Source: Lachnospiraceae bacterium | GTDB taxonomy: Bacteria > Bacillota > Clostridia > Lachnospirales > Lachnospiraceae | Length of the DNA: 64,000 bases | Reading direction: 5' to 3' | Assembly: GCA_022510565.1 (NCBI GenBank) | Contig: JAFLTE010000002.1 | Coordinates: forward strand, 62,001-126,000 | Shown here: one piece after another, positions 53,361-63,610 of the stretch | Layout of the letters: each line of letters starts with the position of its first letter | How positions within the stretch are numbered: the stretch's first letter is position 1 | Notes under the pieces: model-generated | The model's input: the letters and a program-made list of their open reading frames with translations, nothing else | Told to the model about the DNA's origin: nothing | Databases searched by the model: none | Translations under genes and position numbers: made by a program

Positions 53361-54711
53361 CTTCATCCTCATAATATCGTATCAATTCCGCCGCAAAGTG
53401 CTCCGCCATAATACGGTAGCCCTCTTTGTTCGCATGCACACCATCCGGCACATAGTCTTCCACAATGTCAACGTCGTGCGAGTCTAAAATATTGGAATTG
53501 TATAAATCAATGACTCCGTAATCATACTCTTGCGACAACGTCAGAATGACATCCACGAACCGCTGCTGCGGCAGAAGATAATCACGCTCTCTCATCAGAT
53601 AGTCATGCAGGATATTAGGCAGCGGCGTTGCAAAAAAGATATCCGCATCCGGATAGTTCTCGCGCAGCCCACGCATCAGCTCATCCAAGTCTCCGCAAAA
53701 GGTACGATAAGCACGCTCATCCAGACTACCGAATTCTTTATCCGAAACACAGAACCCGTCATTGGTGCCGCCCATTACAATAATGATATCCACATCTTCG
53801 GGTATATCCCGATAACGCTCCACATAGGCATCCGACCAATATCTGCCGATAGAAGAACCACCAATTCCCAGATTGTAGACTTCCTCTGCCCCAAGCAAAT
53901 CTTTAAGTATTGCAGGATATGCGTATTGCTGATAACCTTCTTCCTTTTCCAGATTAGCTGCCGCCGTGATACTGTCGCCCAGACAGGCAATCTTTAATCC
54001 GGAAAAATCAGTCGTGCTGTCGGCAATTATCTCGCGATCCGCCTGATTCACCTCGATTGTCTCCTCTAAGGACGTGCGGAGCAGACGACGCTTAGCCAAT
54101 GTCATGTAATCGGGTCCATACACGAAATCATTGCCCGATACTGTAGTATTCCCCGACAAAGAGACATTGTCTGACACAAGACTGTTGCCTGACAGAGAAG
54201 CATTGTCTGACACGAGGCCATTGCCTGACAGAGAAGCATTCCCCGAAACAAGTCCGTTGCCCGAAACAAAAGCATTCCCCGACACTAATGCATTGTCCGA
54301 TACATAGGCATTCCCTGATACGAAAACATCACCCGGCGTTGCTGCATTCTCCGACACAGATACATTATCCGATACGGTGAAATCATCCGATGCAGATGCA
54401 CTCTCTGCCTCGGCGAAATCATCCGGCATCGTATCGTAGCCCGCCGACTCCTCATTCTGAATCTGTGCAATAAATCTTTCCAGCTCCTCCCTGTTTTCCG
54501 CAAGCTGTTGAATCTCCGTCTGCATCTCCTGCACACGATTCTGGGCTTCCTGATTTCTGGCAAGCACCTGCGCCAGTTCTGCCTCTTCCTGTTCTTCGGC
54601 AAACAACTTGTCCTCTTCATAAATCTGATATGCCCTAAACCCCACCGTTGCCGCCAAAACAGCCGTCAATATAAAAATTAAAACGATTAAAATTTCATTT
54701 ACCTTTTTCAT
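53332..54711 (-). CDS. Membrane-anchored SGNH/GDSL hydrolase with hexapeptide repeat linker
   Basis: TM + coiled coil, ~17 [VL]S[GD]Nxx repeats, then IACLGDSITAAANLEKEEGYQQYAYPAILKDLLG...VMGGTNDGF...VPDGVHANKEGYRIMAEHF. Confidence 0.88.
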   Translation of the reverse strand: MKKVNEILIVLIFILTAVLAATVGFRAYQIYEEDKLFAEEQEEAELAQVLARNQEAQNRVQEMQTEIQQLAENREELERFIAQIQNEESAGYDTMPDDFAEAESASASDDFTVSDNVSVSENAATPGDVFVSGNAYVSDNALVSGNAFVSGNGLVSGNASLSGNGLVSDNASLSGNSLVSDNVSLSGNTTVSGNDFVYGPDYMTLAKRRLLRTSLEETIEVNQADREIIADSTTDFSGLKIACLGDSITAAANLEKEEGYQQYAYPAILKDLLGAEEVYNLGIGGSSIGRYWSDAYVERYRDIPEDVDIIIVMGGTNDGFCVSDKEFGSLDERAYRTFCGDLDELMRGLRENYPDADIFFATPLPNILHDYLMRERDYLLPQQRFVDVILTLSQEYDYGVIDLYNSNILDSHDVDIVEDYVPDGVHANKEGYRIMAEHFAAELIRYYEDEDGQGLQTVQ

Positions 54712-54755
54712 AGTTATATTAGCTTATTAAACAACTTAAAACCACTTTTCTGCAG

Positions 54756-55499
54756 CTACTGTATACTGCGTTGTCTGACAATCTCATAGGCAAGCACTCC
54801 CGCTGCCACGGAAGCATTGAGCGAGTCTATGTCGCCATGCATCGGAATTGCCGCTGTAAAGTCACATTTCTCTTTCACAAGTCGTCCCACTCCGCTTCCC
54901 TCATTGCCAATCACCAGCCCGATGGGACCTTTTAAGTCCAAATCATACATCCGCGTACCGCCCATGTCCGCGCACACAAACCACAATCCTTCTTTTTTCA
55001 GTTCTTCAATGGTCTGTCCCAAATTCGTCACTTTAGCTACAGGCGTATAGTTGAGTGCACCCGCGGAAGCCTTCGCCACTGTCGCCGTCAGCCCCACCGC
55101 CCGATTTTTCGGAATGATGACACCATGAGCACCTGCCAGATTTGCAGTACGGATAATTGCGCCCAAATTGTGCGGGTCTTCGATATTGTCCAGCAGAAAG
55201 ACAAAGGGTGGCTCTCCCTTCTCTCTTGCCTTCCCCAGAATATCCTCCACCTCAGCGTATGCATAAGCCGCCGCATACGCGATAACACCCTGGTGTTTTC
55301 CGGTCTCGGACATCTGGTCCAGACGCTCTTTCGTCACATACTTAATCAGACTGCCGTGTTTTGCCGCTTCTCTCTTGATGGTAGTGATCGGACCGTCCTG
55401 ACAGCCATCCAGCACAAACAGCTTGTCTATCGTTTTCCCTGCACGAAACGCTTCAATCACGGCATTTCTGCCCTCTATCGTAAATTCGTTGTGTTCCAT
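54756..55499 (-). CDS. rlmB: 23S rRNA 2'-O-methyltransferase RlmB (TrmH family)
   Basis: IEGRNAVIEAFRAGKTIDKLFV...LLDNIEDPHNLGAIIRTANLAGAHGVIIPKNRA...IGLVIGNEGSGVGRLVKEKCD. Confidence 0.95.
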   Translation of the reverse strand: MEHNEFTIEGRNAVIEAFRAGKTIDKLFVLDGCQDGPITTIKREAAKHGSLIKYVTKERLDQMSETGKHQGVIAYAAAYAYAEVEDILGKAREKGEPPFVFLLDNIEDPHNLGAIIRTANLAGAHGVIIPKNRAVGLTATVAKASAGALNYTPVAKVTNLGQTIEELKKEGLWFVCADMGGTRMYDLDLKGPIGLVIGNEGSGVGRLVKEKCDFTAAIPMHGDIDSLNASVAAGVLAYEIVRQRSIQ

Positions 55500-55515
55500 A
55501 TGTTATTCCTCGTAC

Positions 55516-55956
55516 TTATATCTTCATGTCAATTTTCTCAATCGCCTCATGAATCAGGCATAAGAGTCTTTCCTGCTGTCCGGTCAGATACAGATATCCG
55601 CACAGCGCCTCCAGTCCCGTCGCCTTGCGGTATTCAATAATCGAAGCATTCTTTGCGGAAGTATAGGATTTGGCATTGCGTCCCCGATGGTATACCGCCA
55701 TCTCTTCCTCTGTCAGTTCGCTCTCCAACGCTTCAATCATCTTCGCTTGGACGCGGGCATTCACATAACGCACAGTCTTCTTATGAAGATTGTTGGCGGA
55801 CTGATTCGCCCGCTCCACTACCACGGTGCGAATCACCAGGTCATAGATTGCATCCCCGATATAGGCAAGCGTAAGCGGAGAATAGGTTCTTATATCTGTC
55901 TCTTTGCAGTCAAATTCTTTCTTGACTGCATCCAGAATCGTTATGCTCTCTTCCAT
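55516..55956 (-). CDS. mrnC: Mini-ribonuclease III
   Basis: YSPLTLAYIGDAIYDLVIRTVVVERANQSANNLHKKTVRYVNARVQAKMIEAL...RGRNAKSYTSAKNASIIEYRKATGLEALCGYLYL. Confidence 0.95.
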   Translation of the reverse strand: MEESITILDAVKKEFDCKETDIRTYSPLTLAYIGDAIYDLVIRTVVVERANQSANNLHKKTVRYVNARVQAKMIEALESELTEEEMAVYHRGRNAKSYTSAKNASIIEYRKATGLEALCGYLYLTGQQERLLCLIHEAIEKIDMKI

Positions 55957-57350
55957 TTAACGCCCTCTCGTGTATCCTCCAGAACAATGCCCTGAGCCGC
56001 CAGCATATCCCTGATTTCATCCGCTCTCGCAAAGTTCTTTGCCTTCCTCGCATCCTGCCTCTCCTGAATGAGCGCTTCGATGTCCGCATCCAGAATCTCC
56101 TCTTTCTTATCCACAATCAGACCGCAGATATCGGACAGCATAACAATCTCATCCTTGAGCGCCTGGACAAACGCCTTGCCGGATTGCTCGGAAACATTGG
56201 TATTCGTAAACTTTACCAATTCAAAAATGGCAGAAATCGCATCGGCAGTATTAATATCGTCATCCATCGCCTCATCAAACTTGACAGTATACTTCTCAGC
56301 TTCTTTGATAAGCCCTTTCTCTTCTTCCGTCATCTCAGCGTCCGCCGCACTCTCCAGCAGAAAATTCAGATTTCCCACACAGCTTACAATACGCTCTAAT
56401 CCGTTCTTAGCTGCTTCCATCAGCTCAGCACTGAAGTTCAGCGGACTTCTGTAATGAGCGGAAAGCATAAAGAAACGGAGTACCTGTAAATCGTACTTCT
56501 CACTGATGTCCCTGACGGTGAAGAAATTTCCGGCAGATTTGGACATTTTCTTATTATCAATATTTAAGAAGGCATTGTGCATCCAATATTTCGCGAACTC
56601 TTTGTCATTGGCCGCTTCGGACTGAGCAATCTCATTCTCGTGGTGAGGGAAAATCAAATCTTCTCCGCCCGCATGAATGTCAATCTCCTCTCCCAAGTAT
56701 TTTCTGCTCATAACGGAGCACTCGATATGCCAGCCCGGACGTCCCTGACACCACGGAGACTCCCAGTAAGGCTCCCCTTCTTTCTTCGGCTTCCACAACA
56801 CGAAATCAAGCGGATCCTGTTTCTGGTCCTCTCCGGACACGAGAAGGGAACGTTCGCCACTTCTCAAATCATCCAGATTCTTATGAGAAAGCTTACCGTA
56901 ATCTTTAAAGCTTCTTGTCTTAAAATACACCGTACCGTCCTGCGCCACATAGGCATGACCTTTGTCAATCAGCGTCTGAATCATCTCGATCATGCCGTCA
57001 ATCTCCTCAGTTGCCTTAGGATGAACTGTTGCAGTTTTGACATTAAGCCCTTCCATATCCTTTTTGCACTCCGCAATATAGCGTTCGGAGATGACGGAAG
57101 GCTCTACGCCCTCCTCATTCGCCTTCTTAATGATTTTATCATCCACGTCCGTAAAATTGGAGACATAATTTACCGCATAACCCTTATGTTCCATATAGCG
57201 TCTGGCAGTGTCAAACACAATCATCGGCCTTGCGTTGCCGATATGAATCAGATTGTACACGGTGGGTCCGCATACATACATGTTGACCTCACCTTCCTTA
57301 AGCGGTACGAACTCTTCCTTTTTTCTGGATAACGTATTAAAAATTTTCAT
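55941..57350 (-). CDS. cysS: Cysteinyl-tRNA synthetase
   Basis: MYVCGPTVYNLIHIGNARPMIVFD...GWHIECSVMS...IHAGGEDLIFPHHENEIAQSEA...KMSKSAGNF. Confidence 0.98.
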   Translation of the reverse strand: MKIFNTLSRKKEEFVPLKEGEVNMYVCGPTVYNLIHIGNARPMIVFDTARRYMEHKGYAVNYVSNFTDVDDKIIKKANEEGVEPSVISERYIAECKKDMEGLNVKTATVHPKATEEIDGMIEMIQTLIDKGHAYVAQDGTVYFKTRSFKDYGKLSHKNLDDLRSGERSLLVSGEDQKQDPLDFVLWKPKKEGEPYWESPWCQGRPGWHIECSVMSRKYLGEEIDIHAGGEDLIFPHHENEIAQSEAANDKEFAKYWMHNAFLNIDNKKMSKSAGNFFTVRDISEKYDLQVLRFFMLSAHYRSPLNFSAELMEAAKNGLERIVSCVGNLNFLLESAADAEMTEEEKGLIKEAEKYTVKFDEAMDDDINTADAISAIFELVKFTNTNVSEQSGKAFVQALKDEIVMLSDICGLIVDKKEEILDADIEALIQERQDARKAKNFARADEIRDMLAAQGIVLEDTREGVKWKRA

Positions 57351-57407
57351 AATTTTCTCCATTCCGATGTATTTTGTACGACAATAATGTATCTTGTCAC
57401 TTCCCTG

Positions 57408-58079
57408 TTATTCTTTACCTGCTTTGAGCAGTCTTAGCTCTTGCTCCAAATCTAACAACCGATTGGTCAATTCTGAGTTGGCATGCTGCAGACCGGCGAT
57501 ATCCTCCCGCACGGGATCCGGCAGATTGACCTGATCCAATTCTTCCTGCGGCAGCACCTGATTATTGCGCTTCACCACCCTGCCCGGTACGCCCACCACG
57601 GTGGAATTGGGCGGAACTTCTTCCAACACTACACTGCCCGCTCCGATTTTGCTGTTATCACCTATTGTAAACGAGCCCAGCACTTTCGCGCCCGTACTGA
57701 TCATCACATTATTTCCGATAGTTGGGTGCCTCTTGCCCTGCTCCTTGCCGGTTCCGCCAAGCGTCACTCCCTGATACAATGTTACGTTGTCACCGATAAC
57801 CGTGGTCTCTCCTATAATTACGCCGTTGCCATGGTCGATAAAGAACCCCTTGCCTATCTGCGCTCCGGGATGAATCTCTATACCGGTTTTGCGCACTGCT
57901 CTCTGGGAAATCCATCTGGCAAGAAAATAGTGTTTCTTAAGGTACATCTTATGTGCCAGTCTGTAGTAAAGCATCACCTTAAAGCTGGGGTACAGAAAGA
58001 CTTCCATGTTAGAGTGAATTGCCGGGTCGCGCTCACGAATCAGCTTGATTTCTTCTTTAATGGTTTTGATAAAACTCAT
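57408..58079 (-). CDS. cysE: Serine O-acetyltransferase
   Basis: IHPGAQIGKGFFIDHGNGVIIGETTVIGDNVTLYQGVTLGGTGKEQGKRHPTIGNNVMISTGAKVLG. Confidence 0.97.
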   Translation of the reverse strand: MSFIKTIKEEIKLIRERDPAIHSNMEVFLYPSFKVMLYYRLAHKMYLKKHYFLARWISQRAVRKTGIEIHPGAQIGKGFFIDHGNGVIIGETTVIGDNVTLYQGVTLGGTGKEQGKRHPTIGNNVMISTGAKVLGSFTIGDNSKIGAGSVVLEEVPPNSTVVGVPGRVVKRNNQVLPQEELDQVNLPDPVREDIAGLQHANSELTNRLLDLEQELRLLKAGKE

Positions 58080-58159
58080 GCTACATTCCTTCTTTAACTA
58101 TTTAAACTCCCAAGAAAAACAAATGCCGCTTCGCGTCGCTTGTTTTCTTTTGCGCCTAA

Positions 58160-58405
58160 TAAATAAATAACCGCGGTATTCTCACTACTCCCTTCAGGAA
58201 ATAGAGACGAAATAATCCGCGGTTCCACTCTACTTAAAGGATACTCCCATAAACATATCCTTTCACTCTAAGACCTATAACGGGGTCAACCGGGCATATG
58301 CCTGACTCCGGGGCGCACTTCCCATTCTCTCCACGAGAACCGCTTACAGCCGACGGCGGTTCCTCTCTGTCGCTTCTAAAAAAGGTACTCTTCCCTTTCA
58401 TTGTC
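58160..58405 (-). promoter_or_regulatory. T-box leader upstream of cysE-cysS
   Basis: Reverse strand AGAGTGGAACCGCGG antiterminator bulge (58221-58236 region) followed by CCGCGG...CCGCGGTTATTTATTT terminator; GGGAAGTGCGCC gives a candidate TGC (Cys) specifier. Confidence 0.88.
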
Positions 58406-58494
58406 AGTTATCTATATCCTTTTATGCTATTAGAATATGCAAAAAAGGTGATTTTGTCAATCAAATTTTATATGACGATTACGGTACTTATCTA

Positions 58495-59622
58495 TTATGA
58501 AAAATACTCTGCAATGACCTGCATCCGCTCGGATTGCTTTACCTTAAACGGGCAGCGATTATCGCAGTGACCACACTTTACACAGTCAGCGGCGTGCTTC
58601 GTCAACTTCTCATAATGATTGGCGGCCATCGTATCTCCTGCCACAGCCAAATCATAATACTTGTTCATCAATCCCACGTTCAGTCCTGCGGGGCAAGGCT
58701 GACAATGATTGCAGTACACACAGGCACCGAGTGCTTCCTTGGGAGTGAATGTACCGAGAACAGAGTAATCTTTCTCCTCCGGAGAGCTCTCAAAAAATCC
58801 CAGCAGCCTTTTCACATCTTCCACATTCCGAATACCGGGCAGTACCGTCAGCACTCCGGGCTTGTCCAGTGCGTATTGAATGCACTGGTATTCGGTCAGA
58901 GCCTTGCCAAAAGGCGATGTCTTATCATCCAGAAGCTGTCCTCCGGAAAAAGGCTTCATCACAGTAATACCGATCCCTTCCGCCTCACATCTCTGATACA
59001 GTTTCACGCGCTCATCCGTGCTGCCCTTAGCATATTCACCGTGACGATAGTCATAACCCGGATTGATGGAGAACATCATCTGCTCTATCAGTCCACTGTT
59101 AAGTACCAGATTGGCAACCTCCGGCGTATGAGTAGACAGTCCGATATGGCGGACAACGCCTTGCCTTTTCATCTCCAAGAGATAGTCGAGCACACCGTTT
59201 CCCTGATATTCCTGCCAGTCGGATTCGCTGTCCAGACAATGGATAAACCCGTAATCCACGTAATCGGTCTTCAGTTCACCAAGCATCCAGTCAACCTGGC
59301 TTTTAACTTTATCAAGATTCGTTGTCCACCCATATTCACCGGTCTCGTAATTGGCACCGAAATGTACCTGATAATACATATCCTGCCTGCATCCGGCGAA
59401 AGCTTTTCCGTAATAACCGAAAGTATTTGCTCCGGCAGTCGCCAAGTCTGCGTAATTGATGCCGTTTTCATGAGCAAACAAAAGCGCCTCCACAGCATCC
59501 TTTTCGGAGGCCTCCGATATGTAACTCGTGCCCATACCAAGCACGCTGATTTTGTCGCCTGTTTTTCTGTTGATTCTATACTCCATCGTTACCTCCTCTC
59601 GGACACCCGCTGCATCCTTCAC
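58495..59622 (-). CDS. Aldo/keto reductase with C-terminal 4Fe-4S ferredoxin domain
   Basis: [17 protein letters not shown]...[12 protein letters not shown]...[11 protein letters not shown]...[14 protein letters not shown]...[13 protein letters not shown]. Confidence 0.92.
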   Translation of the reverse strand: MKDAAGVREEVTMEYRINRKTGDKISVLGMGTSYISEASEKDAVEALLFAHENGINYADLATAGANTFGYYGKAFAGCRQDMYYQVHFGANYETGEYGWTTNLDKVKSQVDWMLGELKTDYVDYGFIHCLDSESDWQEYQGNGVLDYLLEMKRQGVVRHIGLSTHTPEVANLVLNSGLIEQMMFSINPGYDYRHGEYAKGSTDERVKLYQRCEAEGIGITVMKPFSGGQLLDDKTSPFGKALTEYQCIQYALDKPGVLTVLPGIRNVEDVKRLLGFFESSPEEKDYSVLGTFTPKEALGACVYCNHCQPCPAGLNVGLMNKYYDLAVAGDTMAANHYEKLTKHAADCVKCGHCDNRCPFKVKQSERMQVIAEYFS

Positions 59623-60130
59623 ACCCTCTTACAGCGACATCCTCGCTGTACAATTCTCTGGGGCTTGTGAGCATACAGATTGCCTGAGCCGAAATTCCCT
59701 CGCCAGTGCCCGTAAAGCCCAGTCCTTCCTCTGTTGTCGCCTTGACATTGACCTGCTCTGCCTCAATCTGTAGTGCTGCAGCAATATTTTCCCTCATCTG
59801 ATCGATGTAGGGGCGCATCTTAGGTGCCTGTGCGATAATTGTTGCATCAATATTCTCAATCAGGAATCTGTTTTCTTCAAGAAGACTGCCTACATGCTGC
59901 AGAAGTTTCAGAGAAGATATACCCTTATATGCCGGATCGGTGTCGGGAAAATGCTTGCCGATATCCCCAAGCGCCGCAGCACCGAGAAGTGCATCCATAA
60001 TGGCGTGCAGAAGTACGTCTGCATCCGAATGTCCGAGAAGTCCTTTTTCATACGGTATCTCCACACCACCCATAATCAGTTTTCTGTCCTCAACCAAACG
60101 GTGAACATCATATCCCATACCGATTCGCAT
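59576..60130 (-). CDS. ispF: 2-C-methyl-D-erythritol 2,4-cyclodiphosphate synthase
   Basis: [70 protein letters not shown]. Confidence 0.97.
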   Translation of the reverse strand: MRIGMGYDVHRLVEDRKLIMGGVEIPYEKGLLGHSDADVLLHAIMDALLGAAALGDIGKHFPDTDPAYKGISSLKLLQHVGSLLEENRFLIENIDATIIAQAPKMRPYIDQMRENIAAALQIEAEQVNVKATTEEGLGFTGTGEGISAQAICMLTSPRELYSEDVAVRGCEGCSGCPRGGNDGV

Positions 60131-60163
60131 CGTTTATCCGCCTTTCTTATTTACTGTTTTCAT

Positions 60164-61528
60164 TTACGCCCGGTTCTCTATTCGTCCAACCACCTTACGG
60201 TAAAAGCATAAAGAGAGTATTGTTGCCACGCTCCAGCCTACCGGCCAGGACATCCAGATGCCCGTGGACGCAAACCGATAGGATAGAAAATATGCTAAAA
60301 TCACTCGCAGGATCAAATCCGTAAATGTAGATATCATAAAATATCTCATGGCTTCCACACCCCGCAGTACACCGTCTGCAACCAGCTTCAACGAAACTAC
60401 CACATAAAACGGTGCAACTATCCTTAAAAACAGAAAACCCGCCTGCATTGCAGTACCTTCCGTATTCTTTAAGAAAAGCTGCATCATCATTCTGCCCGGG
60501 AAAAAATACAGAGCAGAAAAACAAACCGCCACACCCACTGCAAGTTTGATTCCTGCGTAAAAGCCTTCCCGAATTCGCTGTATCTGTCCCGCGCCTAAAT
60601 TCTGGGCCGTGAATCCGGACACACCGTTACCCAACGTGGTAAATCCGGTAATCACGAAAGTGTTAAGCTTTATCGCCGCGGAGTATCCTGCGATGACATC
60701 CGAACCATACGAATTCACCAGACTCTGAATAAAAATATTCCCTACAGATACAAAGCTTTGCTGCAAAATACTGGGCACCGCCACCAGAGCAATCTTACAA
60801 AACATTGCAGCCGAAAACCGTACCGGTCTTTGTTCTTTGTCCCAATCTAAAACCGCTTCCGCGGCCGTATCAATCTCCTTAAGTCTGATCCGAAAGATTA
60901 TAAGTACTAATATACAAGCCACACCTTGTGCTATAAAAGTAGCCCAAGCCACGCCCGCAACGCCCCATTCAAACACAGCTACGAACAGCAGATCAAGCAG
61001 TATATTGCCGAGGGAAGAACCAATCAAAAAATACAGTGACGTCCTGGAATCTCCCAGAGAATTGAACATACCCGTCACTACATTATACAGAAACAGGAAT
61101 ACAAAGCCGCCTATATAGATTCTCAAATAGAGTACCCCATCTCTGAAAATATTATCCGGTGTTTGAATCACCCTCATCATAGAGGGCGTTGTAAGCAGCC
61201 CCACAAGGGTCAACAGTACAGACAACATAGAACCCACAATCAACACGGTAGACACCGCAGTCTTTAACTGTCTGTATTGCTTTGCTCCAAATAACTGGGA
61301 AATCACAACAGAGCATCCAATGTTACAGCCTATCGCTACTGCCATGAAAATCATGGTAACCGGATAGGATGCACCTACTGCCGCCAGTGCATCTTCTCCT
61401 GCGAAACGTCCTGCAATCATACTGTCTGCTATGTTGTAAACCTGCTGAAAGGCCACACTGATAAACATCGGTATGGTGTAACGAAACAAAACCTTTCCGG
61501 AATCTCCCGTTGTCAAATCCTGTATCAA
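60164..61528 (-). CDS. MATE-family efflux transporter
   Basis: FRYTIPMFISVAFQQVYNIADSMIAGRFAGEDALAAVGASYPVT. Confidence 0.95.
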   Translation of the reverse strand: MIQDLTTGDSGKVLFRYTIPMFISVAFQQVYNIADSMIAGRFAGEDALAAVGASYPVTMIFMAVAIGCNIGCSVVISQLFGAKQYRQLKTAVSTVLIVGSMLSVLLTLVGLLTTPSMMRVIQTPDNIFRDGVLYLRIYIGGFVFLFLYNVVTGMFNSLGDSRTSLYFLIGSSLGNILLDLLFVAVFEWGVAGVAWATFIAQGVACILVLIIFRIRLKEIDTAAEAVLDWDKEQRPVRFSAAMFCKIALVAVPSILQQSFVSVGNIFIQSLVNSYGSDVIAGYSAAIKLNTFVITGFTTLGNGVSGFTAQNLGAGQIQRIREGFYAGIKLAVGVAVCFSALYFFPGRMMMQLFLKNTEGTAMQAGFLFLRIVAPFYVVVSLKLVADGVLRGVEAMRYFMISTFTDLILRVILAYFLSYRFASTGIWMSWPVGWSVATILSLCFYRKVVGRIENRA

Positions 61529-61533
61529 AATAA

Positions 61534-62772
61534 TTAGCCTCTTTTCGCCTTTTGTACCATAATGTAATCAAGCAGTCTGTCCGCCACTTCCTCTTTACTC
61601 ATCATAGGTAATTCCACTGTCTCATCCTTCGTCAGAAGTGTCACTACATTGGTGTCGGTTCCGAATCCCGCACCCTCCTGCTTTAAGTTATTGGCAACTA
61701 TCATATCAATATTTTTCTTTTCCAGCTTGGCACGGGAGTTTTCCACCATATGCTCCGTCTCCATGGAAAAACCGCACAGGAACTGACCATCTCTTCGGTG
61801 TGCCCCCAGATAAGCGAGAATATCCTCCGTGCGCTCCAGCGCAATGGATAACTCATCATCTTTCTTCTTAATCTTCTCATCCGCTGTCACAGCCGGACGA
61901 TAGTCTGCCACCGCTGCAGCCTTGATGATGATATCCTGGTTGGGGGCTGCTCCCTTTACAGCCTGTGCCATATCCGCCGCCGATACGACGGGCACAATAT
62001 GTACGCCTGCAGGAGCTGTCAAGTCGGTCTTTCCGGACACAAGTGTCACTTCTGCGCCGCGCATCATGGCCGCCCTTGCGATAGCATATCCCATCTTGCC
62101 GGTGGAATGGTTGCTGATATAACGCACCGGATCAATCTTTTCCTGTGTAGGTCCCGCGGTGACAAGCACTTTCTTCCCCACCATATCCTTAGGGGTCAGT
62201 GCTTTTACAATATATTCGTAGAGTATCTCCGGCTCCGGCATCTTGCCCTCGCCCGTATCTCCGCACGCCAGATAACCGCTGGCAGGATTAATCACTTCCA
62301 TGCCGTAACGTTCAAGTATCTTTATATTGTCCTGCACGATAGGATTCCGGTACATGGCGGTGTTCATCGCCGGCGCGAAAACCTTCAGACAGGTACATGC
62401 AAGCAGTGTGGTCGTCAGCATATCGTCCGCAATGCCGTGGGCCGCCTTGGCAATCACATTGGCAGAGGCAGGAGCAACGAGAAATACATCAGTCTGCTTC
62501 GCCAGCGACACATGCTCTACCTGAAATTCAAAATTTCTGTCAAAAGTGTCTACCAGACATTTATTGCCGGTGAGTGTTTCAAAAGTAATCGGATTGATAA
62601 AATTAGTGGCATTCTTCGTCATAATGACAGTCACATCTGCCTTCTGCTTTACCAGCATACTGGCCAGAGATGCAATTTTATACGCCGCTATACTGCCTGT
62701 AACACCAAGAACAATATGTTTTCCCGCTACCATTTTATCTCCTCCGTTCCCTAATTCCAAAAACTCTCCCAT
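61534..62772 (-). CDS. coaBC: Bifunctional PPC decarboxylase / PPC synthetase
   Basis: IVLGVTGSIAAYKIASLASMLVKQKADVTVIMTKNATNFINPITFETLTGN...VLVTAGPTQEKIDPVRYISNHSTGKMGYAIA. Confidence 0.97.
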   Translation of the reverse strand: MGEFLELGNGGDKMVAGKHIVLGVTGSIAAYKIASLASMLVKQKADVTVIMTKNATNFINPITFETLTGNKCLVDTFDRNFEFQVEHVSLAKQTDVFLVAPASANVIAKAAHGIADDMLTTTLLACTCLKVFAPAMNTAMYRNPIVQDNIKILERYGMEVINPASGYLACGDTGEGKMPEPEILYEYIVKALTPKDMVGKKVLVTAGPTQEKIDPVRYISNHSTGKMGYAIARAAMMRGAEVTLVSGKTDLTAPAGVHIVPVVSAADMAQAVKGAAPNQDIIIKAAAVADYRPAVTADEKIKKKDDELSIALERTEDILAYLGAHRRDGQFLCGFSMETEHMVENSRAKLEKKNIDMIVANNLKQEGAGFGTDTNVVTLLTKDETVELPMMSKEEVADRLLDYIMVQKAKRG

Positions 62773-62842
62773 AATGTCATAGTTTTAAAATGGTGTAATA
62801 ACCCTTTATTATCTACTTACATTGGGATATCATACCGCTTTC

Positions 62843-63610
62843 TTATTCCACATTCTTGTGATATATAATCCCCAATCCTTTTAAGGTCAATTCGTTGTCA
62901 TAGATAATCTCTCTCTTACAATACGGCACAATGCTGCCGGATAAGCCGCCCGTTGCCACCACAGGTGCCTCGTAACCGAGTTCATCGAAAATGCGCTCAA
63001 TCATTCCATCCAGACAAGCCGCCTGCCCCATCACAATGCCGCTCTTCATGCACTCGATGGTGTTTTTGCCTATCACCTTCTTCGGTGCTTCCAGACTGAT
63101 GCGCGGAAGCTGAGACGTACGGTTGACGAGGGAATCCAGAGAAACTTTGACCCCGGGCAGAATCATACCTCCGATATAATTCTTCTTATCGTCCACAACG
63201 CTGATGGTGGTGGCGGTTCCCATATCAATCATAATGATAGGCGCACCGTAATAATGCAGTCCGGCCACGGCATTAACCACCAAGTCGGCACCGAGCTGTC
63301 CCGGATTGTCCATCAGAATATTAAGTCCCGTCTTCAGTCCCGGTCCCACTACAAGCGGAGCCTTATGGAAAAGCTTAAGAAGTGCCGCATTCACAATATT
63401 ATTCAGAGGCGGAACTACCGAGGAAATAATGCTGCCGGTTATATCCTCCAACCCAATATGATACAACTCAAACAACGTTCTAAATTCTACCACGTATTCC
63501 AGCTCCGTCTTGGACAGGTTTGTGGACACACGTTCCACGAATCTCACCTGTTCTCCCTCGATACAGCCGATTACAATATTCGTATTTCCGATATCAATTG
63601 CTAAAATCAT
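62843..63610 (-). CDS. coaX: Type III pantothenate kinase
   Basis: MILAIDIGNTNIVIGCIEGEQ...IMIDMGTATTISVVDDKKNYIGGMILPGV. Confidence 0.97.
   Translation of the reverse strand: MILAIDIGNTNIVIGCIEGEQVRFVERVSTNLSKTELEYVVEFRTLFELYHIGLEDITGSIISSVVPPLNNIVNAALLKLFHKAPLVVGPGLKTGLNILMDNPGQLGADLVVNAVAGLHYYGAPIIMIDMGTATTISVVDDKKNYIGGMILPGVKVSLDSLVNRTSQLPRISLEAPKKVIGKNTIECMKSGIVMGQAACLDGMIERIFDELGYEAPVVATGGLSGSIVPYCKREIIYDNELTLKGLGIIYHKNVE

Noticed and set aside
53960-54380. Regular short repeats resembling a CRISPR array
   Set aside because: Repeats are 18-bp, contiguous and in-frame within a coding sequence; no spacers.
58534-59670. 378-aa + strand ORF
   Set aside because: Antisense to the aldo/keto reductase, which has clear motifs.
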